Part shown: positions 45,405-56,089 of the stretch, piece by piece | Layout of the letters: each line of letters opens with the position of its first letter | Numbering within the stretch: position 1 is the first letter of the stretch | From: Fennellomyces sp. T-0311 | Lineage: Eukaryota > Mucoromycota > Mucoromycetes > Mucorales > Lichtheimiaceae | Length of the DNA: 64,000 nt | Reading direction: 5' to 3' | Assembly: GCA_025266875.1 (NCBI GenBank) | Contig: JALLLT010000015.1 | Location: 682,001-746,000 of the forward strand | Position numbers and translations under genes: made by a program | The notes under the pieces: model-generated | What the model saw: the letters and a program-made list of their open reading frames with translations, nothing else | What the model was told of the DNA's origin: nothing | Databases searched by the model: none

Positions 45405-48228
45405 CGGATATATTAAAGAAGGTCTCCCAAGAGGGGAATAAAGAACAATAATGTAGGTGGGGAAATCCGAAAGAAGAATAAAAAAAATCGAATGATTCTA
45501 ACACCTGGAGTACAATTATTGTCTCTCTTCAGCCAATCGTGGTTGCGGAAAAGGGACGTGCGTGGAGTCTGCCAAGTATTCAAACCACGCTACCATGCTC
45601 TCTTTTTTCCACTTTCCAAATTGTGCGCTTTTCCGCACACCGAACTAGACGATAAGTTTCAATAGCTTCCCCAATTTCACCTAACCCAGTTTTCGCTTAG
45701 ATCTTCGCCACGCGGTCGCGTTTGGGATCGAGTGGACCGGCACATATTGCCGATCGGTCCAAATTAATGTCTCGGGTCTTCGTTTAAACGAGGTCTATTT
45801 TGTTGCAGGTCCGGAATTGCTAAAAAAAAATTTTAACTTTTGGTTCCATGGAGTTGTCGGTGACTATAGTATGTACCGCGCCCATTGGTCATGCCCAATG
45901 TTTCTGGCATTGAAAATTACCCTTGTGCTACCATGACCATGGGCCTGTCTGGAAGCCATTTGAGGAAAACGGCGACTATCACTGCCTTTTTGTCATTGGT
46001 GTTGCAAGGGTGTTACCAATGGACACAAGGATCTTCAATACAACTCTTCCATTCGCACGAGCATGGTATTCTTTATTTTTCAGATCTTACCCTATATAAA
46101 AGTTGATGTAGTACAGGTCGCGCGAGTTTGTGTTCAACGTGTGCATAACGATCTATTCCTTTTTCGGTACAAAGGCGATGACTTCAAATCACCATTGTCC
46201 TTCGAACCTGAAAAAGAAATGATCGCCAGCCCAATGAATGTTTTTATATTGTAATGTATGAAATAGGATTTAGTGACGAAAACGAGTATTGATGTCGCAA
46301 TGGGCCCTTCATGCTAAATATATCTTCGCTTTCTTTTTTGGTACATGCCGTTATACTTTGGTGGCATCCATTATTTTTCTTAGGAACAGTAGCTTTGCGT
46401 ATTCAGCATATAGGTGACACTGCTGTGATCACTGGGAATACAACGCTTTTCCTGAACGATTTTCAAACATAAGGAGTCGCGCTCAGGACGTGGCCATGAC
46501 GATAGAAGCTTGAACATATTAATAGGCGGTCGCGCACACTGCCTTGGCAACCCATGTGAAACAAAGAGAAAAGCACATAAACCTAATAAGATGTCCGACG
46601 ACGACCATAAAATATGACTTTAGATAATGCATATGCTAGATAAAACAGCTCTGAGTTCGTGATTATAGGCATGCGTGGCTTTTATTGCTTACGTTTAATA
46701 TTATTCTAACCACACAGCAGCTCTTCGAGCACTCCCATTGACAGTAAACTTGATGCTTCGTACTATTATATCCTTTGTTTAATGAAAATTGGGCATCAAT
46801 TTTCATTTCCAGATAACTAATATGACGACTGCATATAAAGAATTCTAAGCATTTCTATGTGAAATAGGGTTTGATGATTGCACTAATTCGGCAGCAGAAT
46901 AATATGCAAGAATCCACGCTGTGTCTTGCATGTGAGCAACATTTCAATAGATCTTTGATATCTTGTGATACAACATCGCGATTCATTAAGAGAACTTCTT
47001 AGTTGGTCGAGACTTCTTTTTGTCTATCGTTTTGTCAGAATACTATTTTTCAACACTATACATCAAGTCTCTATTTAACAAGTAGCGGGGATGATCAAAA
47101 ATTTTCACATACATAATTGCTGACTGATTGCTGACTGTACAAACGATCTAATGTTTCTAAGGCATCACATAAGGCAGGTGTCAGATCGGTAATCGTGAAT
47201 TTCTTTTTTTGTTAAAGCGCGCTCTGCAAGGTGGGAATTACCACCGCTAAAACACCGACTTTATATATATATATATATATCGCTCCGCCCCCTGGTGACT
47301 ATCCGCGTTTCGGGAATATTCACCAAAGGGTTGATAGTTCTTGAAACCTATTTTAATCGATCGATCGATCGACCTGTCGATGGTCGGGATTCGTGTGTAG
47401 CATTGGGCTTTTTTTGTGGAGATGCATTTTTTATATAGTGCTATATACCTGTCATTGAGATGACTTTTCATGAAAATGCTAACTCTATAAAAATGTAGTG
47501 CTTGTTAGTTCCAAAATATTTTGACCGATTAAATGGCTACTTTTATCAACACACATGGACGTTTTCGGATCATCAATGAATAATAACTTACAAACGTCCT
47601 TCTTGTCTCTTACAAGAAAAAGTATATTCATTAACATCGACAGTTCATTTATACCGGTGGTTCCTCATCAAACAAGCAAATACGCCCTAGAATGACCCGC
47701 CTCGATGTGCTGTAGTAACAGTCAATTCGATTGTAGTGCGTCATTAAGGAAGTGATGGGAATGGTAAAGCCTGTCAGATGCATCATTTTCTAGCTAGTGT
47801 TTGGAGGATAATTTATCATCCGGCAATCCCGGTAACACCAATTATTAACTTGAGATGTTAGGATACACGCACTTTCTCTATTGTATTGACGGGACAGCAC
47901 CCAAATTTAACTGGTAATTGAGCTGTCAAAGACGCAAACCAGACCAATAAATGACTTCGGCTTCTTATACTGGGTTAAACTTCGAGCATGCGTTATGATA
48001 CAAACTGAGCGTTTTAGCAACAGCGAAAACGCTTGATGCAATATTACGCATTTGAATCACGTATGTACTCATCCTCGCAATCGATTTAGATTTTTAAGAC
48101 ATGGCTTTTTCATGGATAAATGATATAATTTTATAGTATACGTATATGATTTAAAAAAATATATGAAGCATAGGTGCATTGAAGAAAAACGAGTGTACTT
48201 TACACATATAACTTTCAAAATAAGAATC
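45405..48228. other. AT-rich gene-poor region, 2.8 kb
   Basis: Upstream of the MHYT gene and downstream of the first unknown two-TM gene. It contains a TA microsatellite (47262-47280) and a short ATCG repeat (47356-47372). No gene or mobile element was recognised. Confidence 0.5.
47262..47280. repeat. TA dinucleotide microsatellite
   Basis: A 19-bp alternating TA run, followed about 75 bp later by 17 bp of tandem ATCG (47356-47372). Both are simple repeats in noncoding DNA. Confidence 0.9.
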
Positions 48229-48945
48229 TCAAAAAGGGAAAGGATTACGCCTAGTTGTTCTCCTAAATATAAAGGGAGTACTAGAGATCTTTCTGGAAGC
48301 AGTGATTCCAGTCAAAAATATACAGATAGTCACAGCCAACTGTTCAGCCGTGGGCAAGCTCACCATATAACCAAAAGCTGCGGCAATCCAGTTAACGTAC
48401 AGGATGAGCAGTATGAGCACTATCAAATTGCGAAAATATGACCATTTACTGATCGTATGCCGAGGAGCCTGGTCTATAAAACTCTGTAAATACTGTCGTG
48501 CTATTTGATTATTTAGCCCCGGAAATGATTGCCATAATAGGTCATTGTCTGTATAATCTTCCGGGTTAGTTGAACGTTCTCGCGCAGCCTCATCGTCCAC
48601 AATTGGTATACGAGGACTCAACGAACACCATCTTGTGTCATAAAGATACCACGGAGCAGCACCGGGTTCTTGCAGTGGTACCGTATACATCCGAACGCTT
48701 GGATTCGGAGACATTATGCGTTTGAAGGCGACCAGTTCTTGATCGTTACGTTGTGGCGTATAGTCAAGTTCAAAGTCTTCAGTGATATCCATCCTTTGTC
48801 GAACATGTGCTTTCAATTCGTCGTAAGTCACTTCACCAATAATAACCAGTTTGATGATTGTGTTTGAAATGTTTCCTGACGTATTTGATATGTGCTCAAT
48901 GTAGAAAGTGAGCGTACGGATAAGGACGGGTGTGTTATCTTCCAT
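48229..48945 (-). CDS. Unknown two-TM protein with PB1/ubiquitin-like N-terminus, paralogue A
   Basis: An intronless frame of 238 residues. The N-terminal third (NTIIKLVIIGEVTYDELKAH, VRQRMDITEDFELDYTPQRN) has the beta-beta-alpha-beta pattern of a PB1 or ubiquitin-like fold. The middle holds LYDTRWCSLSP and an acidic linker. The C-terminus has two hydrophobic helices (NLIVLILLILYVNWIAAAFG, LAVTICIFLTGITA) and a basic tail. It is homologous to the protein at 50064-50810: VTY, VRQ, DF/FEL-Y, TRW-SL-P and IFLxG are shared in order. TATATATA lies only 8 bp before the ATG, unusually close. I do not recognise the family. It is probably a small membrane protein whose N-terminal domain faces the cytosol (inference). 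Confidence 0.7.
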   Translation of the reverse strand: MEDNTPVLIRTLTFYIEHISNTSGNISNTIIKLVIIGEVTYDELKAHVRQRMDITEDFELDYTPQRNDQELVAFKRIMSPNPSVRMYTVPLQEPGAAPWYLYDTRWCSLSPRIPIVDDEAARERSTNPEDYTDNDLLWQSFPGLNNQIARQYLQSFIDQAPRHTISKWSYFRNLIVLILLILYVNWIAAAFGYMVSLPTAEQLAVTICIFLTGITASRKISSTPFIFRRTTRRNPFPF

Positions 48946-50063
48946 CGTTGGGTATATATAGATGGATGGATCGCAATGCTTACTATAGCTCTTTGGCGAC
49001 TTTTATAAGTGAATAACGTACCATGCATTTTGATTTTAATTACGCGTTACAATGAGTAAAAGTTGTGATCGGACAAAGAGGGAAGAAAATTCATTCATTG
49101 ATGCTTTGGGAGTAGACGCCATCGCTTCCATATAAGGAGTAATAAGCCTTATCAGCCTAATAAATGACCACTTGTGCTTATGAACGAGATTCAATTTTCG
49201 CTTAATGAATGAAGAAGCAAAATAATGCGCTGAGACACGTAGCTTTCCGGCAACAGTAAATGTAAGGATATTATTGCTATCTAGTAATAAATCAACTGCT
49301 TTTGAGATAGCGGCCCTGAATAATGATAACTATGTATACGTAATAGATACTTGCTTTAATCGATTCATATTTTACGAGTTTGATATTGCAAACGCATATG
49401 ACTGTATCTATGTTTCTTTCGTGAGTGACATATATCAATGAAACGATTTCACAGTAGCATTAATATTACGAGAAGTACTATCTCGAGAGCTTACTGTAGC
49501 TGTGAATGAATTGTAGATTAATATGCTTATGTGCTGAACATTTAAAGGTCTATACTGTTATATACCGTCATACGTAATTACTCATGCGTACGTAGTACAT
49601 TACATATTTGAATTTTAGATGTTACAGAGAAACTATTTTTTATACACCACAATACGTAGCTTAAAACGATTTTGCTAAAATAAAGAGTTTTAATAGATAC
49701 CTAGTAGCTTTGCGAGGCCATTGTCGTGTCGTTATATACCTGAATGGCAATCAGAGTACTGGAAAAATAAAGATCTGGCATACAGAATCGCCATTCCAAG
49801 ACTTTAACACCCCTTCCGTAATAGCATGGTGCTTCTTGTAGGTATGTATGCACTTTTATCATTAAGTTTTGATTGATTGTTTTGCTTCCCTTGTAATTCA
49901 TCGCCTTTGCTGATATCGGTACAAATATAGAAGGTTACTCTTTGTCTACTCGCATGAGCCTTTCCTCTCTTCTTCTCTTCACTATGGTAAGGAAAATTGC
50001 GTTATAAAAATCTCAAAAATAATTTAAACAGTCCATATCGTATAGCTTTACTATAGCCCGACA
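48946..50063. other. Shared AT-rich spacer between head-to-head paralogues
   Basis: 1.1 kb of very AT-rich DNA separates the two divergent related genes. No gene found. It must contain both promoters. The symmetry suggests an inverted duplication, but I see no long inverted repeat in the noncoding part. Confidence 0.5.
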
Positions 50064-50810
50064 ATGAGCAGATTCGTACCGATAGACCGCCAAGACCTAG
50101 AATTGTATATTGAATGTCCGGCAGCTTTAGCCACAAGAAACCGGTGCATATTGCTCAATCTCAAATATACAAATCCCCAAGGTGTGACATATGGACAAGT
50201 GAAGGAACGAGTACGACAAGCATTGGCGATATCAGAAATAATTGACTTTGATCTCCATTATGTTCATGATGATCAGCAATCACCGGCCAGGTTTCATCGT
50301 TTATACACGAGCAAACCGCATGTTCGATTATACGTTGGCTTACCCGCACGATTTGCGAAGGATCATAGCTTTGTCACGATAAACACTCGATGGTCATCTT
50401 TGGCACCTGATCCAGATTCTAGCCTAATTGACTTTATCAACGACCAAATGCACACTAACATTATCCCCCGAATCGATGATCACATAGACTGGATATCGGA
50501 TGAAGAATATGCGGCCGCGCACCATCCTCAGCCTTTCACTCCACAAGAGGCAGTTGATGAACTTCACCGACGAGGAAGAAAAGTATATGAATTTCAGTAT
50601 TCACACATCTTTATTCCGTTGCTCATGTTCCTCAGTTTCGTGAGCGTACGCTATACCATAGCATATCACAGGTTACCTGATGAATTACAAACAAATGTGT
50701 ACACGATTAGCATATTTTTGAGTGGCTGCTTAATTGGATGGTACCATGACTTTCACTTGTTCATTCGTGATTTGAAATTCATTAATATAAGTAGTTGTAT
50801 ACGTATGTAG
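50064..50810 (+). CDS. Unknown two-TM protein with PB1/ubiquitin-like N-terminus, paralogue B
   Basis: An intronless frame of 248 residues starting MSRFVPIDRQDLELYIECPA. It matches paralogue A along its length: ILLNLKYTNPQGVTYGQVKE, VRQALAISEIIDFDLHYVHD, INTRWSSLAPD, then two helices (HIFIPLLMFLSFVSVRYTIA, VYTISIFLSGCLIGW). The linker differs in length and sequence, with SDEEYAAAHHPQPFTPQEAVD here. Divergence is high (by eye about a quarter to a third identity), yet both frames are intact, which implies selection on each. No known domain name can be given with confidence. The C-terminus after the last helix (HDFHLFIRDLKF) is short. Confidence 0.7.
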   Translation: MSRFVPIDRQDLELYIECPAALATRNRCILLNLKYTNPQGVTYGQVKERVRQALAISEIIDFDLHYVHDDQQSPARFHRLYTSKPHVRLYVGLPARFAKDHSFVTINTRWSSLAPDPDSSLIDFINDQMHTNIIPRIDDHIDWISDEEYAAAHHPQPFTPQEAVDELHRRGRKVYEFQYSHIFIPLLMFLSFVSVRYTIAYHRLPDELQTNVYTISIFLSGCLIGWYHDFHLFIRDLKFINISSCIRM

Positions 50811-51435
50811 ATAACTGTAGTAATACTATAAAAATAAATATAAAGCACATGGTGGTGAAAGAATTGAAGTGTGTGTCGACCTCTCCCGGTGATGATATAC
50901 AAAGGGCGGAAAGAAGAGATATACGTAATCCTACAAGTAAACTTTATAGAGCCCTGTATAACTTGCTCGTAGTATGTGAATTACAAACACGTAAAGCCAA
51001 TCCTCACAGTATTCAAAATCAAGTTATTATGGTAAAAATTCTCAGGTCCATAATAACAAATGGATGAACCAGAAATGTCCATCATCAAACACTTTACTTC
51101 ACTCGAGCTTAGATTTGACTGACGTTAGTTTGACAGCTTGGGAAATGTCACCAGGCAATGGAAGGCCGATATCAGATATACATATCCATCTGTGCGTCGT
51201 CTTAGGTCCAAGCGCGTTGAAGTATGTGCCAAAGGCGATGCCTTGTAATAAAGTAGATATAGCATTGGGTTTAACCATCACACCATAGGTACAAAGATAA
51301 TAGGTATACTCATTTGGTATGCATTTTAGACAAATATGATGTCGCCATGTAATTTGATGAATGTGGCGAAAGTGGCTGGGGTCAAAGTGGTTTGGAAGTG
51401 TGGTAAAATACTGCTTTCCATTTTTGAAATACTTT
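50811..51435. other. Intergenic region upstream of HNH-like gene
   Basis: About 620 bp with only short frames (for example 50795-51067) that lack motifs. A non-conserved reading-frame extension of the HNH-like gene runs back to 51361. Confidence 0.45.
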
Positions 51436-52519
51436 ATGCCAGCAGAACGAAAGCCCGTGGCGATGCAAAGCCGAAAGGCTAAGAACATTTACGAGAATTG
51501 GAAAGTTTACTCGAAGAATGATAAGCTCATGTTCAGATGCAATCAGCAAGTATCCCAAATTATACATGATCATTATCGATTGTCCTAAAGAAAAAAAAAA
51601 TAGGCGAAAAGCACAGTGGTACTTGACGCGTGACTTGGCGGTTGCCAAGGATAACGAAGAGCACGCTATAATGCTGACTTTTGAAGCAAAAGGAGAAGGG
51701 CATAGCGCGGGGGATTACATGGTAGAAGACCGCGAAAACATGTGTGTTGTTTGTGCATCGGCTGACGGACTTACATTACATCATGTCGTAAGTATCAGTG
51801 TTAAGGCGGCTGGATAAGAAAATGGATAGCAGTTATCAATGACAACTATCTTGGTTTCTCCAGGTTCCTTACGTATACCGGCAGTGGTTTCCGCTCTCTA
51901 TTAAATCCAAATCAGTAAGTCAATGATAGCGGGGGTTGACGGAGTTGCGCGAAGGGGTTTCGTTTACCCAAACTTTATTCTTTTCTAGAGCCGAGATTTA
52001 TTACTATTGTGCAAGGAATGCCACGACCAATACGAGAGACACGCTACTGCGCTGAAAAAATCGTTGGCTACAAAGTATGAATTGCCTTTGGAAGGCAAGG
52101 GATGGATTCGCGTTCCCGAGAATCGAGCTGCTCGTAAAGCGGCAACGGCATTGCTGCATGTAGCAGATAAGATACCGTCAGCGAGACAAGATGAGCTTAG
52201 AAGTACCATCAATACTTTTTGGGAAAAAAAGAAACAGTCTGAAGTTGACGGGGATGACTGGACCAAATTGGAATGGGAACAAGTTCTGAAGAAATGCTGT
52301 GAGCTTCAAGACCTGTTCCAAGGCAAAGATTTCATTGAACACGGACAAGGCGTGGTGCAGCATTTAGCAACAAACAAGTCCATTGATAACGATGGAAAAG
52401 AACGGTGGCCGGATTTAGAAATCTTTATCAAACAGTGGCGTCAGCACTTTCTGGATCATTCAAAACCACGTTACCTCAGTGAACGATGGACTGTGGATGG
52501 AAGTATATATACCAACTAA
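51436..52519 (+). CDS. Stand-alone HNH-like protein related to the EXD2 C-terminal region
   Basis: Four exons (51436-51545, 51604-51787, 51864-51914, 51989-52519) give 291 residues. RKAKNIYENWKVYSKNDKLM is followed by FRCNQRKAQWYLTRDLAVA, then YMVEDRENMCVVCASADGLT, LHHVVPYVYRQWFPLSIKSK and SRDLLLLCKECHDQYE. This is a treble-clef HNH arrangement (CxxC, HH, CxxCH), and the whole order matches the C-terminal part of EXD2 (exonuclease 3'-5' domain 2) as I remember it. The EXD2 exonuclease domain itself is absent, and no upstream exons for it are seen. The rest (120 residues) is helical and unrecognised. Intron 1 (51546-51603) works only with a GC donor (CA/GCAAGT). Start 51436 (MPAERKPV) versus 51361 is uncertain. 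Confidence 0.72.
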
Positions 52520-53241
52520 TGTAAATAAAACACCAGAGCTTTGTTCGAACTTTGTAATAGCTAAAATATAATCTACTGCTACTATATAATCAAGTACCTT
52601 TGTTTTCAAAAGCGCGCTCTTTGCCAATTGATACGATGGTAGTACATTGATAGAAGGTTACAAAAATCCATTATCACCGACCTGGATTATCCGATTTTCA
52701 AGGATCGACTTTCCCATAGAAAAAATTGCTCCAGGAAAGGGAAATAACCGCCAATACTAGGTTACACAATGCACTTGCGAGTTACGACAGCCTACGACGA
52801 TGTGTGTAGCCGAAGCTCGGCATTATTCCATCCACCTCCTGTGAAACATATCCACTCAGTCTCAGCAAGCTCCACTACTTTACATGATAGTATAATCCGA
52901 CAATTACCTTCGCTATTCGAGCAACAAAACATACAGCACATTTAACATTGAAAGAAAATGATATTATTTGGGTTTAATAACATAGAGACCGGATATTATC
53001 CATGTGATACGTACATTATTATCAAATTAACGTTGGACAGCTTAAATCATAGATAGGGTGGTAATATCTTGAGTAACCGACAGTTATCGAACTTGCTTGT
53101 GCTTGCGATAGTCGGAAACATCAAGAGATAATCCACATTTATACTATTCAGCAATGAAATGAGGTAGAACACTACCGATTATCTTTGGTGGGATATTACT
53201 AAGGAAATAGTCGCTATCATTGGCAAGGTGCATTCGATTAT
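52520..53241. other. Promoter region of the secreted oxidase
   Basis: AT-rich spacer of about 720 bp between two plus-strand genes, with no coding signal. It contains the upstream region of the oxidase gene. Confidence 0.5.
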
Positions 53242-53249
53242 TATATAAA
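53242..53249 (+). promoter_or_regulatory. TATA box of the oxidase gene
   Basis: TATATAAA lies 50-57 bp upstream of the oxidase ATG (53299), a good match in sequence and position to a strong, inducible core promoter. Confidence 0.55.
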
Positions 53250-53298
53250 GGAAGGAAAATTCGAGTCTTTTGTGAGCACATCAACTTTATTACAAGCC

Positions 53299-55680
53299 AT
53301 GGTCAAAACCACCACATCGCTATTCCTTCTCGCTTCTGCTGCCTTGCAGGCTATGGCGGCTCCCGCATCTTCTTCCCAGATCTATATTGATGATACCCTG
53401 GAGGCGGATTCTTTGACAAACATCTATCTGGATTACGGTTCCAAGACTGTTGAAGGCAGCTTGACTCTCGCATTTGGTGCTTGCGATGAAGAAGCTACCC
53501 ATACTATTGGTACTATGGAGGTGTCTACCGATTTCCAACCTACCAAATTCGTTTGGGCTGTTCCTGCCGATGCCAAATCTGGTTGTATAGTTGCTACGGA
53601 CGCTACAGGCAGTGTCATTGCAAAGAGTGAGCCTTATACTATTGGTAACAAGTTTGGGAAGCGCGGTCATCCTGAATTCGACGATATGTACTTTGATGCT
53701 GTCAAGTATCACAAGAGACAAATGGAGAAGCGTGGCAAATTCCATGCTAGCAAGAAGTCCGAGAGTAAGTTTTGCCATTGCCATAAAGAGCTAAGGAATT
53801 CTGACACTAACATAATCACTTACTAGAAATTGGTATCATCGGTGCTGGTATGGCTGGTCTATTCAGTGGTCTCCTTTTGGAAGAAGCCGGTTTCAAGAAT
53901 TATGAAATTTTGGAATCGAACAACAGACTTGGAGGGTATGTGCGATGTGGATATATACAAATCTATATACTAAATAACATTCTATTCTAGTCGTGTCCAC
54001 ACAACTTACTTTGGCAACTCTACCACCGCTTACCAGGAAATGGGTATGTAACACTCTTTGCTATAACAATCGGGTATTAGTTTGATTGACACATTAAACA
54101 TTCGATTTTAGGTCCTATGCGGTTGCCTATCAGCTGGACGTATGAAAACAGGACTCTTCCTATTACAGACCACAACATCGTGTTCCAACTGGCTGATGAG
54201 CTCAATAAAATGAACAAGAAAGAGCACAAGATTGAGTTTATCAAATGGATCCAATCGACAGAAAAGTATGCAATTCGTCATTATTTGTCAGCATGGTTGT
54301 ACTAATCTGCGATATGATATAGTAACCTGTCATACCGAAATGGCGTTCGCTTGCCAAACGGCCGTGTCCCCACGAAGGGTCAGGTTGCTGCCGATCCCTC
54401 GCTCTCCGTAAATACTGGCTCACGCGACTTTGCTGCTGAGATCGCCGACGCTACTGATGAGTTCTATACCGACGACTGGTTCAAGTTAATGAGCAAGGAT
54501 TTGTATGCTGCTCACGATGTACGTTTGTTTGTTTATTACTTTCTATTGAAAACATAGTACTAATGGATTACTGCCTATATAGAAAGCTCTCAAGGAAGGT
54601 TATGACGATTGGTCCGAATTCGGCTGGCTTCACAACAAGTTTGGTCTCAGCCTAAACGCCACAGAATCTGCTACCGGCCTCAACGCTGGTAACATCTGGA
54701 ACGACATGTACGATACCTTTACCTTTGGTGCTTCTGATTGGCGCACCGTCCAGGGTGGTCTCAACCGCTTGGCCGATGCATTTGATCCGGTTTTGGGCGA
54801 TAAGGTTACTTATGGTACCAGAGTCAGCAAACTTGCTGTCGAAGATGGCAAGGTCTCCGTTCAGTGGAAGGATGACCCTTATGATGAGGATTATAACTCC
54901 AAGTCTTACGATAACGTCATTGTTTCGGCACCGTTCTCGATTGTTCGTAACTGGCATCTTCCCAGTAAGTAAAAGATTCTAGTAGCAAGCAACCATAATT
55001 AATAAGTATGATTCCACATATAGAACTCCCCTACACCTTGAGCAGAGCCATCAAAAACATGGGTTACAGCCAAGCCTGCAAGGTTTCTATGGAATTCAAA
55101 ACCAGGTTCTGGGAACATTATGAGCTTCCTATCAAGGGTGGTTGTGATTCGACTGATTTATCCGCCGGTAGCATCTGCTATCCCGCCAACAATATTGGCA
55201 GCGACGGACCTGGTGTCATGCTTGCAAGCTATTCAAGTGGTGATGGTGGTCTCCGGTTTGCTTCCATGACTGAGGAACAACACGTTGCTCGTATTCTCGA
55301 AGATATAATCGAACTTCATGGCGATATTGCCAAAGAACAATACACCGGAAACTACGATCGTGTTTGCTGGATCTTGGATCCTCACCAGTCTGGTTCGTGG
55401 GCTTCAGCTTACCCGGGACAGCATAAGCTGTACATGCCTTCGTACTTTGAGTTGAATGATGGCATTGTTTTTGTTGGCGAGGTAAATATCCATCCTTTTT
55501 TTTAGTAATATGCTTTACTGATCTTATTTTATATAGCATACTGATATCAAGCATGCCTGGATCTCAGCTGCTCTTGAGTCTGCTATTCGCGGTGTTACTA
55601 TGGTCCTTATTGAGCACGGTCATGTCAAGGAAGCTAAGCAGATTGTCAAGAAATGGAACGCCAGCTGGATGAAGATTTAA
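53299..55680 (+). CDS. Secreted FAD-dependent amine/L-amino-acid oxidase with N-terminal prodomain
   Basis: Eight exons (53299-53764, 53827-53935, 53991-54043, 54112-54265, 54323-54518, 54583-54964, 55024-55481, 55537-55680) give 653 residues. MVKTTTSLFLLASAALQAMA is a signal peptide. Residues 25-118 form a beta-rich Ig-like module (PTKFVWAVPADAKSGCIVAT) resembling Kre9/Knh-type wall domains. Then come three dibasic Kex2-like sites (KR at 121, 139 and 144). The oxidase begins IGIIGAGMAGLFSGLLLEEAG, with the GxGxxG dinucleotide fold, and NNRLGGRVHT follows. It ends with IVFVGEHTDIKHAWISAALESA, the FAD-contacting C-terminal motif. The family oxidatively deaminates amino acids or amines, releasing H2O2 and ammonia. 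Substrate unknown. A TATA box precedes it. Confidence 0.86.
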
Positions 55681-56089
55681 AATCAAATAATCTCCTGTAT
55701 AATTTAGATAATATTACTTTAGATCTTAGTACCTTCCATTCGCTTGAACATAATTGATGAAGCCATCTGAATAAATATGTAAATATATCATAATTGATCC
55801 TGCTTCGTAACCTTTATGGTCTACTTGTTATCAGTTGCCATTCTTTATCTTCCACTTGGGGACGCACCTTGCAGTGCAAGTACCGCGTTACTGTGGATAT
55901 CTTGCGATGAATCTATCAGGACTAAAGTGCTGATGTAGGATAGCTCTATATCTATCAACAGCATTGCTAGGAGACTATTTGTCACACTTGTAACAGACAC
56001 CAAAAACATGCGCGTCGCACGCGTTTTGTCGCGAAAATTTCAGGTAAGGATTTTTTTGCAGGTTCACTTCAGCAAACTCCATTCCCGCA
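55681..56089. other. Intergenic region, 409 bp
   Basis: Contains the oxidase 3' flank and the promoter of the second SANT/Myb gene. No gene or repeat seen. Confidence 0.5.

Noticed and set aside
47240..47380. TA and ATCG repeats considered as a replication origin or telomere relic
   Set aside because: Too short and simple; no telomeric repeat and no supporting elements.
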